From the NCBI RefSeq assembly GCF_014654205.1, contig NZ_BNAW01000021.1, positions 62,001 through 126,000 on the forward strand: DNA of 64,000 nt. Reading direction: 5' to 3'. The notes under the pieces were generated by a model. That model saw nothing but the letters and a program-made list of their open reading frames with translations, was not told the origin of the DNA and did no database searches. This document shows, piece after piece, positions 1-8,604 of this stretch. The stretch's first letter is position 1. Every line of letters begins with the position of its first letter. The DNA comes from Amycolatopsis bullii (GTDB lineage Bacteria; Actinomycetota; Actinomycetes; Mycobacteriales; Pseudonocardiaceae). Both the position numbers and the translations under genes were made by a program.

Positions 1-1046
1 TCACCGAGACCGTCGCCGCCGCGGCCGACGCCGCGCCCGGCACCTACCACTGCACGGTCGACTACCTCGTCGACGGCGTGTCCCGCGGGTTCGTCGAGAC
101 GACGACCGTGCGCGTGCTCGGCCTGAGCATCAACGACGTCACGGTGAACGAAGGCTCCGGCGGCGCGCCGGTGCCGGCGACGTTCACCGTGTCGCTGCTC
201 GGCGGCGCGAGCCCGAACCCGGTGACGGTCCACTACGCCACCGCGAACGGCACCGCGACCGCACCGGCCGACTACCAGGCGGCGAGCGGTGACGTGACCT
301 TCGCGCCCGGCGAGACGACCAAGCCGGTGACCGTGCTGGTCAACCCGGACACCGTCGACGAGCCGGACGAGACGTTCACCGTGACGCTCTCGGCTCCGGT
401 CGGCGCCGGGCTGGTCGACCCGACCGGGGTCGGCACGATCGTCGACGACGACCGCGACGGCGTGTTCTCCTGCACCGGCACCGCCGCGAACGTCATCGGC
501 GTCACCGCCGCCGTGGCCAACCCGGCGAACCTGCCCTGCGCCGACGACAGCAAGAGCGTCCTCGACGCGACGCTCAACGCCGGCCTGATCAAGGTGGAGA
601 CGCACGCGCTGACGTCCTCGACCGACCTGGCTCCCGACAACCAGTCGGCGGCTCCGGCGGCCGGTGACCACGCGCAGGCGGCGGCCAGGATCGACAAGAC
701 GGTGATCAGCACGGTCGGGCTGACCATCGAACTGGGCGTGATCCAGTCCCAGGCGGCGGCGACCTGCCAGCCGTCCCCGGGCGGGCTCGCCCCGGTGCTG
801 AGCGGCAGCTCGAGCGTGGCGTCGCTCAAGATCAACGGCGTCTCGGTCACGGTGGGTTCGGCGCCGCTGACCATCGCGCTGGTCATCGGCTCGCTGAAGC
901 TGAACGGCCAGACCATCGCGAACGGCGTCGTGAAGCAGCAGGCCGTTTCACTGGAGACCCCGCTGGCGAAGATCGTGCTCGCGGAGTCCCAGGCCGACGT
1001 GCACGGCACCGCCGCGCACCCGGCGGGCAACCCCTGCCGGCGGTGA
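1..1046 (+). CDS. Calx-beta domain protein, 3' part
   Basis: The gene enters the window already open; the reading frame begins at base 3 and ends at the TGA at 1044-1046, so about 347 C-terminal residues are visible and the start is missing. An immunoglobulin-like stretch is followed by a Calx-beta repeat of about 100 residues, recognised by the run from VNEGSGG through TFAPGETTKPVTV to the closing TIVDDD. Calx-beta modules bind calcium in many extracellular adhesion proteins. The last 200 residues, with four spaced cysteines, resemble the hydrophobic all-beta tail common in secreted actinobacterial surface proteins; I do not know its function. No sortase motif or membrane anchor is visible at the C terminus. 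A strong hairpin follows directly. Confidence 0.85.
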   Translation, partial: TETVAAAADAAPGTYHCTVDYLVDGVSRGFVETTTVRVLGLSINDVTVNEGSGGAPVPATFTVSLLGGASPNPVTVHYATANGTATAPADYQAASGDVTFAPGETTKPVTVLVNPDTVDEPDETFTVTLSAPVGAGLVDPTGVGTIVDDDRDGVFSCTGTAANVIGVTAAVANPANLPCADDSKSVLDATLNAGLIKVETHALTSSTDLAPDNQSAAPAAGDHAQAAARIDKTVISTVGLTIELGVIQSQAAATCQPSPGGLAPVLSGSSSVASLKINGVSVTVGSAPLTIALVIGSLKLNGQTIANGVVKQQAVSLETPLAKIVLAESQADVHGTAAHPAGNPCRR

Positions 1047-1059
1047 TCCGCTGAACCAC

Positions 1060-1088
1060 CCGGGGCGGGCGGCCACCGCCCGCCCCGG
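1060..1088 (+). terminator. hairpin terminator after Calx-beta gene
   Basis: A perfect 13-bp stem (1060-1072 with 1076-1088, arm CCGGGGCGGGCGG) closes a 3-nt loop 13 bases after the stop codon. There is no U tract, which is usual for terminators in this type of genome. Confidence 0.75.
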
Positions 1089-1181
1089 CTTCACAGCTCG
1101 TGGGCCGTCGTGTCGGTCCCAGCGGGTCCGCAGCAACCGGACGCCGGAGTCGAACGCCGAGGTGTCACTCGGCCCGTGCCG

Positions 1182-1277
1182 ATGTACCGCCCGTGCCCGC
1201 TGCTGACCGAGCTCGTCGGCTCCGGCAGGCTGGGCCGCAAGACCGGCCGGGGCCTGCACGCCTACCCGGCGGGCTGA
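1182..1277 (+). pseudogene. C-terminal scrap of 3-hydroxyacyl-CoA dehydrogenase
   Basis: A 31-codon open stretch beginning at ATG 1182 encodes RPCPLLTELVGSGRLGRKTG followed by RGLHAYPAG. This matches the C-terminal signature of 3-hydroxybutyryl/3-hydroxyacyl-CoA dehydrogenases (family pattern P.LL..LV..G.LGRK.GRGFY.Y). The NAD-binding domain and the rest of the catalytic domain are absent upstream, and the stretch overlaps the end of the convergent PaaX gene by 16 bases. I read it as a gene remnant left by a deletion. It could be translated as a short peptide but cannot be an enzyme. Confidence 0.6.
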
Positions 1278-2098
1278 GCCGCGGTCGGCAACAGCTCGAG
1301 CGTCTCGGCGGCGAGCCGGTCCGCGCCCTCGCGGAAGTCCGCGTCCAGCTTGCGGAACAGCGTCTCGGCCTCGATCGCGGGCCAGTCGCGCGGCAGGTGC
1401 CCGGCCGGCAGGTGCGGGTCGCGGCGGACGACGTGCAGCCAGTCCGAGTGCAGCATCAGCTGCCGGGTCAAGTCGTCCGGGAACGCCGGCTTCCCGCCGT
1501 CCCACTTGTCCATGAAGTCGTGGTAGCGCGAGGCGATCGTGGCCGTGTCGAAGGCTTTGCGGACGAGCTCGGCCGCTTCGGTGGGCTTCGCCGGGTGCGC
1601 CGTGAACACCGTGACGTGCCCGTCGAGGCCGAGCTGCTCGACGATGGCCGCGACGTCCCGGACGCCGGGGGCGACCCACAAGCCGTTCTGCAGCAGGCCG
1701 AAACCCGCCCAGGTCAGCTGGCGGCGCAGGTCGTGCCGGTCGCCGCGGCGGGTGTCGGGCAGGGAAAAGCCGACCAGCGTCCAGCCGCCGTCCTCCGACC
1801 GGTTGACCGCGCCGGTCTCCCAGATCCGCCGACGGCCGTCCTCGAGGACCGTCGCGAGGCGCTCGCTGAGACCGAAGTAGACCTTCCGCCCGTGCCGGTG
1901 GCGGGTCAGCAACCCGCTGCCCGCCATCCGGGTCAGCGTCGAGCGGACCGCCTCCTCCGAGACGCCGACGCGGCCGAACACGTCGATCACGCTGCCCGAG
2001 TAGATCGCGCTCGCCCGGTCGAGCAGGTGGATGCCCAGGAACGTGAGCATGACGGACTTCGGGCGGGGCCCGGAGCCGGTCTCGGCGGATGACGTCAC
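1262..2098 (-). CDS. PaaX family transcriptional regulator (1)
   Basis: This 278-residue protein has the PaaX layout: an N-terminal winged helix starting near KSVMLTFLGIHLLD and running through SEEAVRSTLTRMAGSGLL, a central ferredoxin-like domain (WTLVGFSLPDTRRGDRHDLR), and the C-terminal helical domain with DDLTRQLMLHSDWLHVVRRDP. PaaX repressors sense phenylacetyl-CoA or related acyl-CoA thioesters. The start chosen is GTG at 2098, giving about 15 residues before the first helix as in homologues. It is divergent from the transporter-hydrolase operon that starts at 2258, so control of that operon and of itself is likely. One of three PaaX members in this window. Confidence 0.85.
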   Translation of the reverse strand: MTSSAETGSGPRPKSVMLTFLGIHLLDRASAIYSGSVIDVFGRVGVSEEAVRSTLTRMAGSGLLTRHRHGRKVYFGLSERLATVLEDGRRRIWETGAVNRSEDGGWTLVGFSLPDTRRGDRHDLRRQLTWAGFGLLQNGLWVAPGVRDVAAIVEQLGLDGHVTVFTAHPAKPTEAAELVRKAFDTATIASRYHDFMDKWDGGKPAFPDDLTRQLMLHSDWLHVVRRDPHLPAGHLPRDWPAIEAETLFRKLDADFREGADRLAAETLELLPTAAQPAG

Positions 2099-2147
2099 GC
2101 GCGCCAGCGTAACCCGGACACCCGCCACTTGATGTTGTGCAGAATGT

Positions 2148-2159
2148 TGACGGCCGTCA
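2148..2159. promoter_or_regulatory. candidate operator between PaaX 1 and MFS operon
   Basis: A perfect 12-bp palindrome TGACGGCCGTCA lies in the 159-bp divergent region, preceded by a loose direct repeat GATGTTG / GAATGTTG (2131-2149). It is placed where a repressor of both promoters would sit. Binding is inferred from position and symmetry only. Confidence 0.4.
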
Positions 2160-2257
2160 TGCCCCTGACTAACGTTGGGGCCCGCTCCCCCGTCGTCCAC
2201 CCCGGACGAACCTGCCCCTCCCGCAGTGCCCCGCCCCCGAAGACGAGGGTGAACCCC

Positions 2258-3568
2258 ATGAGCACTCAGCTCCGCAGAGCGGTCGCGTCGAGCTTCCTCG
2301 GCAGTCTCATCGAGTACTACGACTTCCTCCTCTACGCCACGGCGAGCGCGGTGGTCTTCGGCAAGGTCTTCTTCGCCGAGCTCGACCCGGCGCTGGCCAC
2401 GGTCGCCAGCTTCGGCACGTTCACCACCGGCTACCTCGCCCGCCCGCTCGGCGGCCTGATCTTCGGCCACTTCGGCGACCGACTGGGCCGCAAGCGGATG
2501 CTCGTGCTGACCATGACCCTGATGGGCGTCGCGAGCTTCCTCATCGGCCTGCTCCCCGGTTACGACCAGATCGGCCCGGTCGCCCCGATCGGGCTGGTCC
2601 TGCTCCGCGTCGTCCAGGGCATCGCGGTCGGCGGCGAGTGGGGCGGCGCGGTGCTGATGTCCGCCGAACACGCGCGGTCCCGCCGCGGCCTGTGGGCCGG
2701 CTTCACCAATGCCGGCGCGCCGAGCGGCATGGTCGTGTCGACGCTGGTCATGTCCGCCACCGCCGGGCTCACCTCCGAGGCCGACTTCCTCGCCTGGGGC
2801 TGGCGCATCCCGTTCCTGCTCAGCATCGTCCTGCTCGCGATCGGCCTGTTCGTGCGCTCCCGGGTCGACGAGACGCCGGCGTTCCTGGCGACCCGCAAGG
2901 AAGAACGGCGGCGGCTGCCGCTGGTCGCCGTGCTGCGGGACCACCCGCGCGTGCTGGCGCTCAGTGTCGGCGTCGGGCTCGCCGCGTTCGTCGTCCAGGC
3001 CACGCTGACCACCTTCGTGCTCGCCTACAGCGTCCAGCACGGCCACCCGCGGCAGGACGTGCTCAACGCGCTCACGCTGTCCTCGGCGTGCGCGGTGGCG
3101 GGCATCCTGCTGTGGTCGGCGCTTTCGGACCGGATCGGCCGCCGCCCGGTCGTCCTGGCCGGGGTGGCCGCGATGGCGGTGTTCGGGTTCCTGCTCTTCC
3201 CGATGGTCCGCAGCGGCAGCGGCTTCCTGCTGGTCCTGGCGCTGGTGCTCGGCCAGGGCGTGATCCACCCGATGATGTACGGGCCGCTGGCCGCGCTGTA
3301 CTCGGAGCTGTTCGACACCGAAAGCCGGTACACCGGCGCGTCGCTGGGGTACCAGCTGGCCGGGCTCGGCGCCGGGTTCGCCCCGCTGATCTTCGCCGAG
3401 CTCCAGCGCGCCAACGGCGGCGGTTCGACCACCCCGGTGTCGTGGACCATCGCCGCGTTCTGCCTCCTCTCCGCCGTCTGCGTGCTGGCGCTGCGGGAGA
3501 CCCACCGCCGCGACCTCGCCCCCGAGCCGGGTGTGCCCGCGGCCGCCCAACGGGAAGGACTCCGATGA
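2258..3568 (+). CDS. MFS transporter, metabolite:H+ symporter type
   Basis: A 436-residue, 12-helix permease of the metabolite:H+ symporter (MHS) group, the family of ShiA, ProP and aromatic-acid carriers. Signs are the N-terminal FLGSLIEYYDFLLYATAS, the loop-2 motif GHFGDRLGRKRML, the paired loop-8 motif SDRIGRRPVV, and LRVVQGIAVGGEWGGAVL in helix 5. The start ATG 2258 has GAGGGTGA upstream. It overlaps the next gene by an ATGA junction, so the two are translationally coupled. It probably imports an organic or aromatic acid released by the downstream secreted hydrolase; the substrate cannot be read from sequence. A second MHS-esterase pair is at 28360-31337. Confidence 0.9.
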   Translation: MSTQLRRAVASSFLGSLIEYYDFLLYATASAVVFGKVFFAELDPALATVASFGTFTTGYLARPLGGLIFGHFGDRLGRKRMLVLTMTLMGVASFLIGLLPGYDQIGPVAPIGLVLLRVVQGIAVGGEWGGAVLMSAEHARSRRGLWAGFTNAGAPSGMVVSTLVMSATAGLTSEADFLAWGWRIPFLLSIVLLAIGLFVRSRVDETPAFLATRKEERRRLPLVAVLRDHPRVLALSVGVGLAAFVVQATLTTFVLAYSVQHGHPRQDVLNALTLSSACAVAGILLWSALSDRIGRRPVVLAGVAAMAVFGFLLFPMVRSGSGFLLVLALVLGQGVIHPMMYGPLAALYSELFDTESRYTGASLGYQLAGLGAGFAPLIFAELQRANGGGSTTPVSWTIAAFCLLSAVCVLALRETHRRDLAPEPGVPAAAQREGLR

Positions 3569-4911
3569 GCCGGTGGCTGCGCCGGGTCGGCGCCCTCGTC
3601 GCGACGACGCTGACCGCGTTCGGCCTCACCACGGGAAGCACGGCGCAGGCCGCCACTCCCGCGCACTACACCGGGCAGCTGCCCGACGGCGCGAGCTGGG
3701 TGGCGGACGTCCCGGCCTCCTGGAACGGGACCGTCATCCTCTACAGCCACGGCTTCGGCCCCCTCGAAGCACGCGACGCGCCCGACGAGCCGACCGGCCA
3801 GGCCCTGCTCGCGGCGGGTTACGCCCTGATCGGCTCGTCCTACAGCGGGCCGTCGCTGTGGGCGCTCGCCTCCGCACCGCGGGACCAGTTCGCTTCGCTC
3901 GACCAGCTCGTGCGGAAGATCGGCGAGCCCCGCCGCACCATCGCGTGGGGCACGTCGATGGGCGGGCTGGTCAGCGCACTGGAGGCCGAGTCCGGCAACC
4001 GGCGGCTCGACGGCGCGCTGACCACGTGCGGCCTGGTCGCGGGAGCGCTCAACCTCAACAACTACCAGCTCGACGGCGAATACGCGTTGTCCCGCCTGCT
4101 CGCCCCCGCCCGGCCGGTGAAGCTCGTGCGCTACACGAGCGCCGAGGAAGCGAGCGCGGCCGGCGCGGCTTTGACGAAGATCGTCACCGACGGCCAGGGC
4201 ACCGCGGCCGGCCGGGCGCGGATCGCCCTCGGTGCCGCGCTGATGAACATGCCGCCGTGGCTGACCGGGGACAACCCGCCCGGGCCCGCCGACTACGCGG
4301 GCCAGGAAGAGCAACAGCAGCAGGCCCTCGCCCAGTTCGTGCTCGGGTTCGTGGTGCCCGGGCGTTACCAGATCGAGCTGGCGGCCGGCGGCAACAGCGC
4401 CTTCAACGCCGGCGTCGACTACCGCGCCCTGCTGTCCGGCAGCCCACTGGCGCGGCAGGTCCGGGCGCTGTACCGCACCGCGGGCCTCGACCTTGACGCC
4501 GACCTGGCCGAGCTGACCCGCCACGCGGACGTCACGGCCGACCCGCAGGCCGTCGGCACGCTGGCCCGCACGTCGACGGCGACCGGACGGCTGCGCGTCC
4601 CCTCGCTGGCCATCCACACCACCGCGGACCACCTGGTCCCGGTCGAGCAGGAGAACTGGTACGCCCACCGGGTGCGCGCGGCCGGGCGGGACTCGTTGCT
4701 GCGCCAGGCCTACGTGGGCGCGGCCGGGCACTGCGCCTTCCAGCCGTCGGAGACACTGGCGGCGTTGCACGCCCTGGAGTCCCGCATCACCACCGGCCAC
4801 TGGCCCGACCTCCGGCCGGAACGCCTCAACGCGGCCGCGGCCGCCCTCGGCGCCCCGGGCCGCTACCTCCGCTACACCCCGGCGCCGCTCACCGGCTCGG
4901 ACCGCCGCTGA
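3565..4911 (+). CDS. secreted alpha/beta hydrolase
   Basis: A 448-residue protein with a Sec signal peptide (RRVGALVATTLTAFGLTTGS, likely cut after AQA near residue 30). The nucleophile elbow is GTSMG in TIAWGTSMGGLVSA. The likely acid and base are the Asp of HTTADHLVP and the His of GAAGHCAF. The start ATG overlaps the stop of the MFS gene. The protein is a clear paralogue of the hydrolase at 35077-36435: both share the ending with GHC, a TGHWPD motif, N.A.AA and GRYL.Y.P. The family is annotated only as alpha/beta hydrolase; an esterase or amidase acting outside the cell is the likely role, feeding the upstream transporter. Confidence 0.85.
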   Translation: MSRWLRRVGALVATTLTAFGLTTGSTAQAATPAHYTGQLPDGASWVADVPASWNGTVILYSHGFGPLEARDAPDEPTGQALLAAGYALIGSSYSGPSLWALASAPRDQFASLDQLVRKIGEPRRTIAWGTSMGGLVSALEAESGNRRLDGALTTCGLVAGALNLNNYQLDGEYALSRLLAPARPVKLVRYTSAEEASAAGAALTKIVTDGQGTAAGRARIALGAALMNMPPWLTGDNPPGPADYAGQEEQQQQALAQFVLGFVVPGRYQIELAAGGNSAFNAGVDYRALLSGSPLARQVRALYRTAGLDLDADLAELTRHADVTADPQAVGTLARTSTATGRLRVPSLAIHTTADHLVPVEQENWYAHRVRAAGRDSLLRQAYVGAAGHCAFQPSETLAALHALESRITTGHWPDLRPERLNAAAAALGAPGRYLRYTPAPLTGSDRR

Positions 4912-4916
4912 GGCAT

Positions 4917-4948
4917 GGGGGCGGCCGCCTTCCACGACGGCCGCCCCC
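4917..4948 (+). terminator. hairpin terminator after hydrolase
   Basis: A perfect 11-bp stem (4917-4927 with 4938-4948, arm GGGGGCGGCCG) with a 10-nt loop lies six bases after the stop codon and is followed by TTG. Confidence 0.75.
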
Positions 4949-5021
4949 TTGCGTCACGGTAAATCATCCCTTTCCGAACTGGCATTTGTAGTCAATCCGC
5001 CGCGTCCCTAGCGTGGTCGGC

Positions 5022-5621
5022 ATGAACCTCACCGTCCTCGCGGCGTCCGGCCGGACCGGACTCGCGCTCACCCGGGAAGCCCTGCGGCGCGGGCACACCG
5101 TCACCGCGATCGCCCGGGATCCCCGGCGCATCGACGTTCCCCCGTCGGCCCGGGTGCACAAGGTGGCGGGGGACGTCGAGGACCCGGCGAGCCTCGCCCT
5201 CGCCGGCTCGACCGTCCTTTCCGGACTCGGCACGGACCGGGCGGGGGTGCTGGCGGCGGGCGCCAAGGTGGTGGTCGCGGCCGGGCCGTCGCGGATCATC
5301 TGGCTCGGCGCCTACGGCACGGGCAAGTCGGCGCCGGTGGCCGGGGAAGCGGCCGGGGCGCTCGCGAAGCTGCTGGGCGACCGGCTCGGCGACAAGGTCG
5401 AGGCCGACGCGACGATCCTCGCCGCCGGCGGCACGGTGTTCCACGCGGGGTTGCTGAGCGACGGCCCGGAAAGCCCGGGCCGGCGCACGGTGGGCCTGGA
5501 GGCCGGGCCACCACTGGACCTCGCCGCGGTGATCAGCCGGGCGACGGTCGCCGCGGCGATGCTCGACGAGGCCGAAACCCCGCGCTTCCCGGGCACGATC
5601 GCCCTCCCCCTCCCCGAGTGA
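5022..5621 (+). CDS. NAD(P)-binding Rossmann protein (SDR-like)
   Basis: A 199-residue protein beginning with the nucleotide-binding turn LTVLAASGRTGLALTREALRRGH, where GRTG replaces the usual GxTGxxG, followed by TVTAIARDPRRI and VAGDVEDPASL as in the NmrA/atypical SDR group (NAD(P)H-binding proteins of the YwnB type). No catalytic Tyr-x-x-x-Lys pair is evident, so it could be a redox sensor or an epimerase-like enzyme. ATG 5022 is preferred over GTG 5013 because the two are nine bases apart and the ATG gives the correct family N terminus. No Shine-Dalgarno site is visible and the message may be leaderless. It is convergent with the LysR gene. Confidence 0.7.
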   Translation: MNLTVLAASGRTGLALTREALRRGHTVTAIARDPRRIDVPPSARVHKVAGDVEDPASLALAGSTVLSGLGTDRAGVLAAGAKVVVAAGPSRIIWLGAYGTGKSAPVAGEAAGALAKLLGDRLGDKVEADATILAAGGTVFHAGLLSDGPESPGRRTVGLEAGPPLDLAAVISRATVAAAMLDEAETPRFPGTIALPLPE

Positions 5622-5649
5622 CACCCTCGCCTCGAGCGGGACCGGAACG

Positions 5650-6552
5650 TCAGGGGCCGGTGGTGATCTCGGTCAGGGCCGCCCGGACCTGGTCGCGGAG
5701 CCAGGCGTGGGCCGGGTCGGAATCGTAGCGCTGGTGCCACGTGCAGCAGATCTCCGCCTCCGGTGACTCGGCCGGGAGCGGGCGGGTGATCAGCCCGAAC
5801 GCGTCGATCAGCGGACGGCTGAGCACCGCCGTGCAGCTGACCAGCGCGTCACTGCGCGCCGCCAGCTGCAGTGCCGTCGCGAGCGTGGCCACCGACGCGA
5901 TCACCCGGCGGCGCAGGCCTTCGGCGGCCAGCACGTCGTCGATCGGGGCCGTGAGCCGGCCGCGGCGGGAGACCAGCACGTGCGGGTGCGCGGCGAACTC
6001 CCGCAGGTCGAGGCCCTCGGCCGCCGGGTGCCCCCGGCGCATCGCCACCACCAGGGGATCGTGGCCGAGCACCTCCGACCGGAACTCGGGCGACTGCGGG
6101 CGGGCACCGCCGAGTTCGACGTCGACGCGGCCGTGCCGCAGGTCGTCGGTGTCGGCGGAGTGCTCGGCCAGCACGCGCAGCCGCACGCCGGGCGCCCGGT
6201 CCTGGAGCCGGCCGGCCACTGCCGGGACGACCGACGTCGCGAGCGCGTCGTGGCACTGGATCGTGAACGTGCGGTCCAGCTCGCCGAGGTTCAGCTCGCG
6301 GGCCGGCTGCAGGACCTCCCGCGCCCGCCGGATCAGCCGGTGCACGTCTTCGCGGACGGCCACCGCGTACGGCGTCGGAACCATCGTGTGGCCGGTGCGG
6401 ACCAGGATGTCGTCGCCGGTCACCGCGCGGAGCCGGCCGAGGGTGCGGCTGACCGCCGGGGACGACAGGTGCAGCCGCTCGGCCGCGCCCATCACGCTGC
6501 CCTCTTCGAGCAGCGCATCGAGCACCGTGAGCAAGTTCAAGTCGAGTTGCAC
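5650..6552 (-). CDS. LysR family transcriptional regulator
   Basis: A 300-residue LysR regulator. The winged helix-turn-helix occupies residues 1-60 (LDLNLLTVLDALLEEGSVMG, then AAERLHLSSPAVSRTLGRLR), followed by the substrate-binding domain (RTFTIQCHDALATSVVPAV onward). The start is GTG 6552. It is divergent from the inositol-monophosphatase homologue with only 27 bp between the start codons, so the promoters overlap and regulation of that gene is very likely. The effector is unknown. Confidence 0.88.
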   Translation of the reverse strand: MQLDLNLLTVLDALLEEGSVMGAAERLHLSSPAVSRTLGRLRAVTGDDILVRTGHTMVPTPYAVAVREDVHRLIRRAREVLQPARELNLGELDRTFTIQCHDALATSVVPAVAGRLQDRAPGVRLRVLAEHSADTDDLRHGRVDVELGGARPQSPEFRSEVLGHDPLVVAMRRGHPAAEGLDLREFAAHPHVLVSRRGRLTAPIDDVLAAEGLRRRVIASVATLATALQLAARSDALVSCTAVLSRPLIDAFGLITRPLPAESPEAEICCTWHQRYDSDPAHAWLRDQVRAALTEITTGP

Positions 6553-6579
6553 GAACCCAAGACAACCACAGGAGAAATC

Positions 6580-7353
6580 ATGACCCCGGATCTGCTCGCC
6601 GCCACCACCGCCGCCGTCCGCGCCGCCGGGGCCCGGATGCTGGCGCGCTACTCCCCCGCGTCCCGCCCGTCCGGCCTGCCCGAGTTGCTGAAGAGCCTGG
6701 ACGACAACGACTCCGCGGTCGCCGGCGTGCTCCGGCCCGCACTGGCCGAAATCCGGCCGGAGGCGCGCTGGCTCGACGACGAACACGGGTCCGGCCCGCT
6801 GCCCGCGGGCGAGTGGTGGCTCATCGACCCCATGGGCGGCAACGTCAACGCGGTGCACGGCATGCCCGACTGGAACGTCGGCGTGAGCCTCGTCCGCGAC
6901 GGCCGTCCGGTGCTGGCCGTGCTCTTCTTCCCGGTGCTCGACGAAATGTTCACCGCCACCGAGGGCGGCGGCGCCCACCTGAACGGTGAGCGGCTGCAGG
7001 TGTCCGCCAAGACGGCGCTGGACGGCGCCCTCGCGGGCACCGGCCAGGCGCAACACGGGTACGCGTTCCTCGACCGGATGGGCCGCTCGTTCACCGCGAT
7101 GTCGGAAGCGGCGCTGTACGTGCGGATCTCCGTGCCGGTGACCCACCAGCTCGCCCAGGTCGCCGCGGGCCGGATGGACCTGCACTGGCAGTTCGACAAC
7201 GTCCGGTCCCACGCCGCCGGCGTCCTGCTGGTCCAGGAAGCCGGTGGCGTGGTCACGGACCTCGAGGGCGGGCCGTGGGAAGTGACGAGCGAGGGCTACC
7301 TCGCCGCCGCGCCCGGGGTGCACGCCGCCGCGCTGAAGGTCCTCACCGCCTGA
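6580..7353 (+). CDS. inositol-monophosphatase family protein, altered metal site
   Basis: A 257-residue protein of the Mg-dependent IMPase/CysQ fold, start ATG 6580 with GGAG four bases before it. Length and overall pattern fit the family, but two of the metal-binding signatures are changed. The canonical DP-I/L-DGT motif reads DPMGGN (residues 83-88), losing the second Asp, and the canonical WDxAAG reads RSHAAG (209-214), losing the Asp that holds the second metal. The E-E site reads DDEHG. The family normally dephosphorylates inositol phosphates, fructose-1,6-bisphosphate or PAP; this one may be inactive or have changed function. It is divergent from and probably controlled by the LysR gene. 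Confidence 0.8.
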   Translation: MTPDLLAATTAAVRAAGARMLARYSPASRPSGLPELLKSLDDNDSAVAGVLRPALAEIRPEARWLDDEHGSGPLPAGEWWLIDPMGGNVNAVHGMPDWNVGVSLVRDGRPVLAVLFFPVLDEMFTATEGGGAHLNGERLQVSAKTALDGALAGTGQAQHGYAFLDRMGRSFTAMSEAALYVRISVPVTHQLAQVAAGRMDLHWQFDNVRSHAAGVLLVQEAGGVVTDLEGGPWEVTSEGYLAAAPGVHAAALKVLTA

Positions 7354-7363
7354 GCGCGCCGGT

Positions 7364-8518
7364 TCACGCGGTGATGATGTCGCGTGCCTTCTTCACGACC
7401 GGCGGGGGCCCGCCGTCGTAGTCGTAGTTGCTCAGGATCACCGTCACCCACTCGGTGTCGGGGTACAGCTGGAAGTCGGTCGACGTGCCCGGGGCGCCGC
7501 CACCGTGGCCGGTCACCCACTGGTTGCCGACGAGCAGTGTCATCGGGCCGTAGCACTGGAAGGCGGCGTGCGGGCCCGCGGGCGGCCCGCCGGGCTGCGG
7601 CGGAAGGGGCACCTTCCCGCTCAGGGTGATCCCGGTGAAGGCGCGGTCGAGCAGCTTCGAACCCTGCAGCGCAGCCGCGAACCGGGCCATGTCGGCACAT
7701 GTCGTGAACGCGTCCCCGGACGGCGTGCCGACGTACAGCCGCTGGTCGATCGTGTCGGCGCGTTCGCCGGACGGCTGTTTCGCGTAGGGGTGGGCGATGC
7801 GGGGGTCGGTGTGCCACTGCGGCCTGGTGCGGAAGTCCGTGGCGGTCATGCCGGCCGGACGGAACACGTGCTCCCGCACGTAGTCGTAGTAGGACTGCCC
7901 GGACACCTCGGCCACGATCGCGCCGAGCAAGTGGTAGGCGGCGTTGCTGTAGCGGTACCCGGCTCCCGGCGCGAACTCCGGCGAACTCCGGCGGATGTAG
8001 TCGGTCGTGCCGTCCATCACCTGGTCGACGTCGGTCCAGGTGAGCGCTTCGGCCAGGTACCCCGGCATGGCGAAGGTGTCGCCGAGGCCGGAGGTGTGGG
8101 TGAGGAGGTGGTGGACTTCCACGGTGTCGGCGATCCCGGCGGGGAAACCGCTCAGGAAAGTGCCCAGCGTGCTGGTGTAGGCGAGCCGGCCGGCCTGCGC
8201 GAGCTGGGCGATGGCCACCGCCGTGAACAGCTTCGTCACCGAGGCCATGGCGAAGAGGGTGTCCGGGCCGTTGGGAGCAGCGTCGTTGGCCCGCCCGTAG
8301 GACCTGGCCAGCACGGGCCGTCCCCGGTGGACCAGCAGCAGGCTACCGGAGAACGCGTCCACGGCCGCCTGTTCCCGCACGAACCGGTCGAACGCGCGCA
8401 CGTCGACGGAGGTGGGGGTGACGGCGGGGCCGGAAGCCGCTCCGGCGACGCCACCGGTGGCCAGCAACGCACCGGAAGCGCCGAGCATGCCCAGTGCGGA
8501 TCGTCGTGTCGTGGTCAT
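7364..8518 (-). CDS. secreted serine hydrolase, class C beta-lactamase fold
   Basis: A 384-residue beta-lactamase-related hydrolase. It starts at ATG 8518 with a Tat-like signal (MTTTRRSALGMLGASGALLA) cut near residue 28. The catalytic set is complete: S93-V-T-K96 in FAMASVTKLFTA, Y190-S-N192 in YRYSNAAYH, and HGG in VTGHGGGAPGT. Such proteins are D-aminopeptidases, esterases or carboxypeptidases more often than antibiotic-resistance enzymes. A GTG at 8539 is an alternative start; no good ribosome site is seen for either. It is divergent from the two-component system at 8605, which may control it. Confidence 0.87.
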   Translation of the reverse strand: MTTTRRSALGMLGASGALLATGGVAGAASGPAVTPTSVDVRAFDRFVREQAAVDAFSGSLLLVHRGRPVLARSYGRANDAAPNGPDTLFAMASVTKLFTAVAIAQLAQAGRLAYTSTLGTFLSGFPAGIADTVEVHHLLTHTSGLGDTFAMPGYLAEALTWTDVDQVMDGTTDYIRRSSPEFAPGAGYRYSNAAYHLLGAIVAEVSGQSYYDYVREHVFRPAGMTATDFRTRPQWHTDPRIAHPYAKQPSGERADTIDQRLYVGTPSGDAFTTCADMARFAAALQGSKLLDRAFTGITLSGKVPLPPQPGGPPAGPHAAFQCYGPMTLLVGNQWVTGHGGGAPGTSTDFQLYPDTEWVTVILSNYDYDGGPPPVVKKARDIITA

Positions 8519-8604
8519 GGCCGGAGGTCTACCGAGCACGGCCGATCGCGGGCCGATCGCCCGCCCATACGTGATCCATATGCCGCGCGCGGGACACTGC
8601 CCGG

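Noticed and set aside
3025..4935. Long minus-strand open frame (over 600 codons) opposite the MFS and hydrolase genes
   Set aside because: Antisense of well-supported genes; composition is Arg/Gly/Ala/Pro-rich with no domain pattern, as expected from high-GC complementary frames.
7364..8518. Beta-lactamase resistance gene
   Set aside because: The SxxK, YSN and HGG motifs define the broad serine-hydrolase family; nothing specifically points to an antibiotic-hydrolysing class C enzyme.
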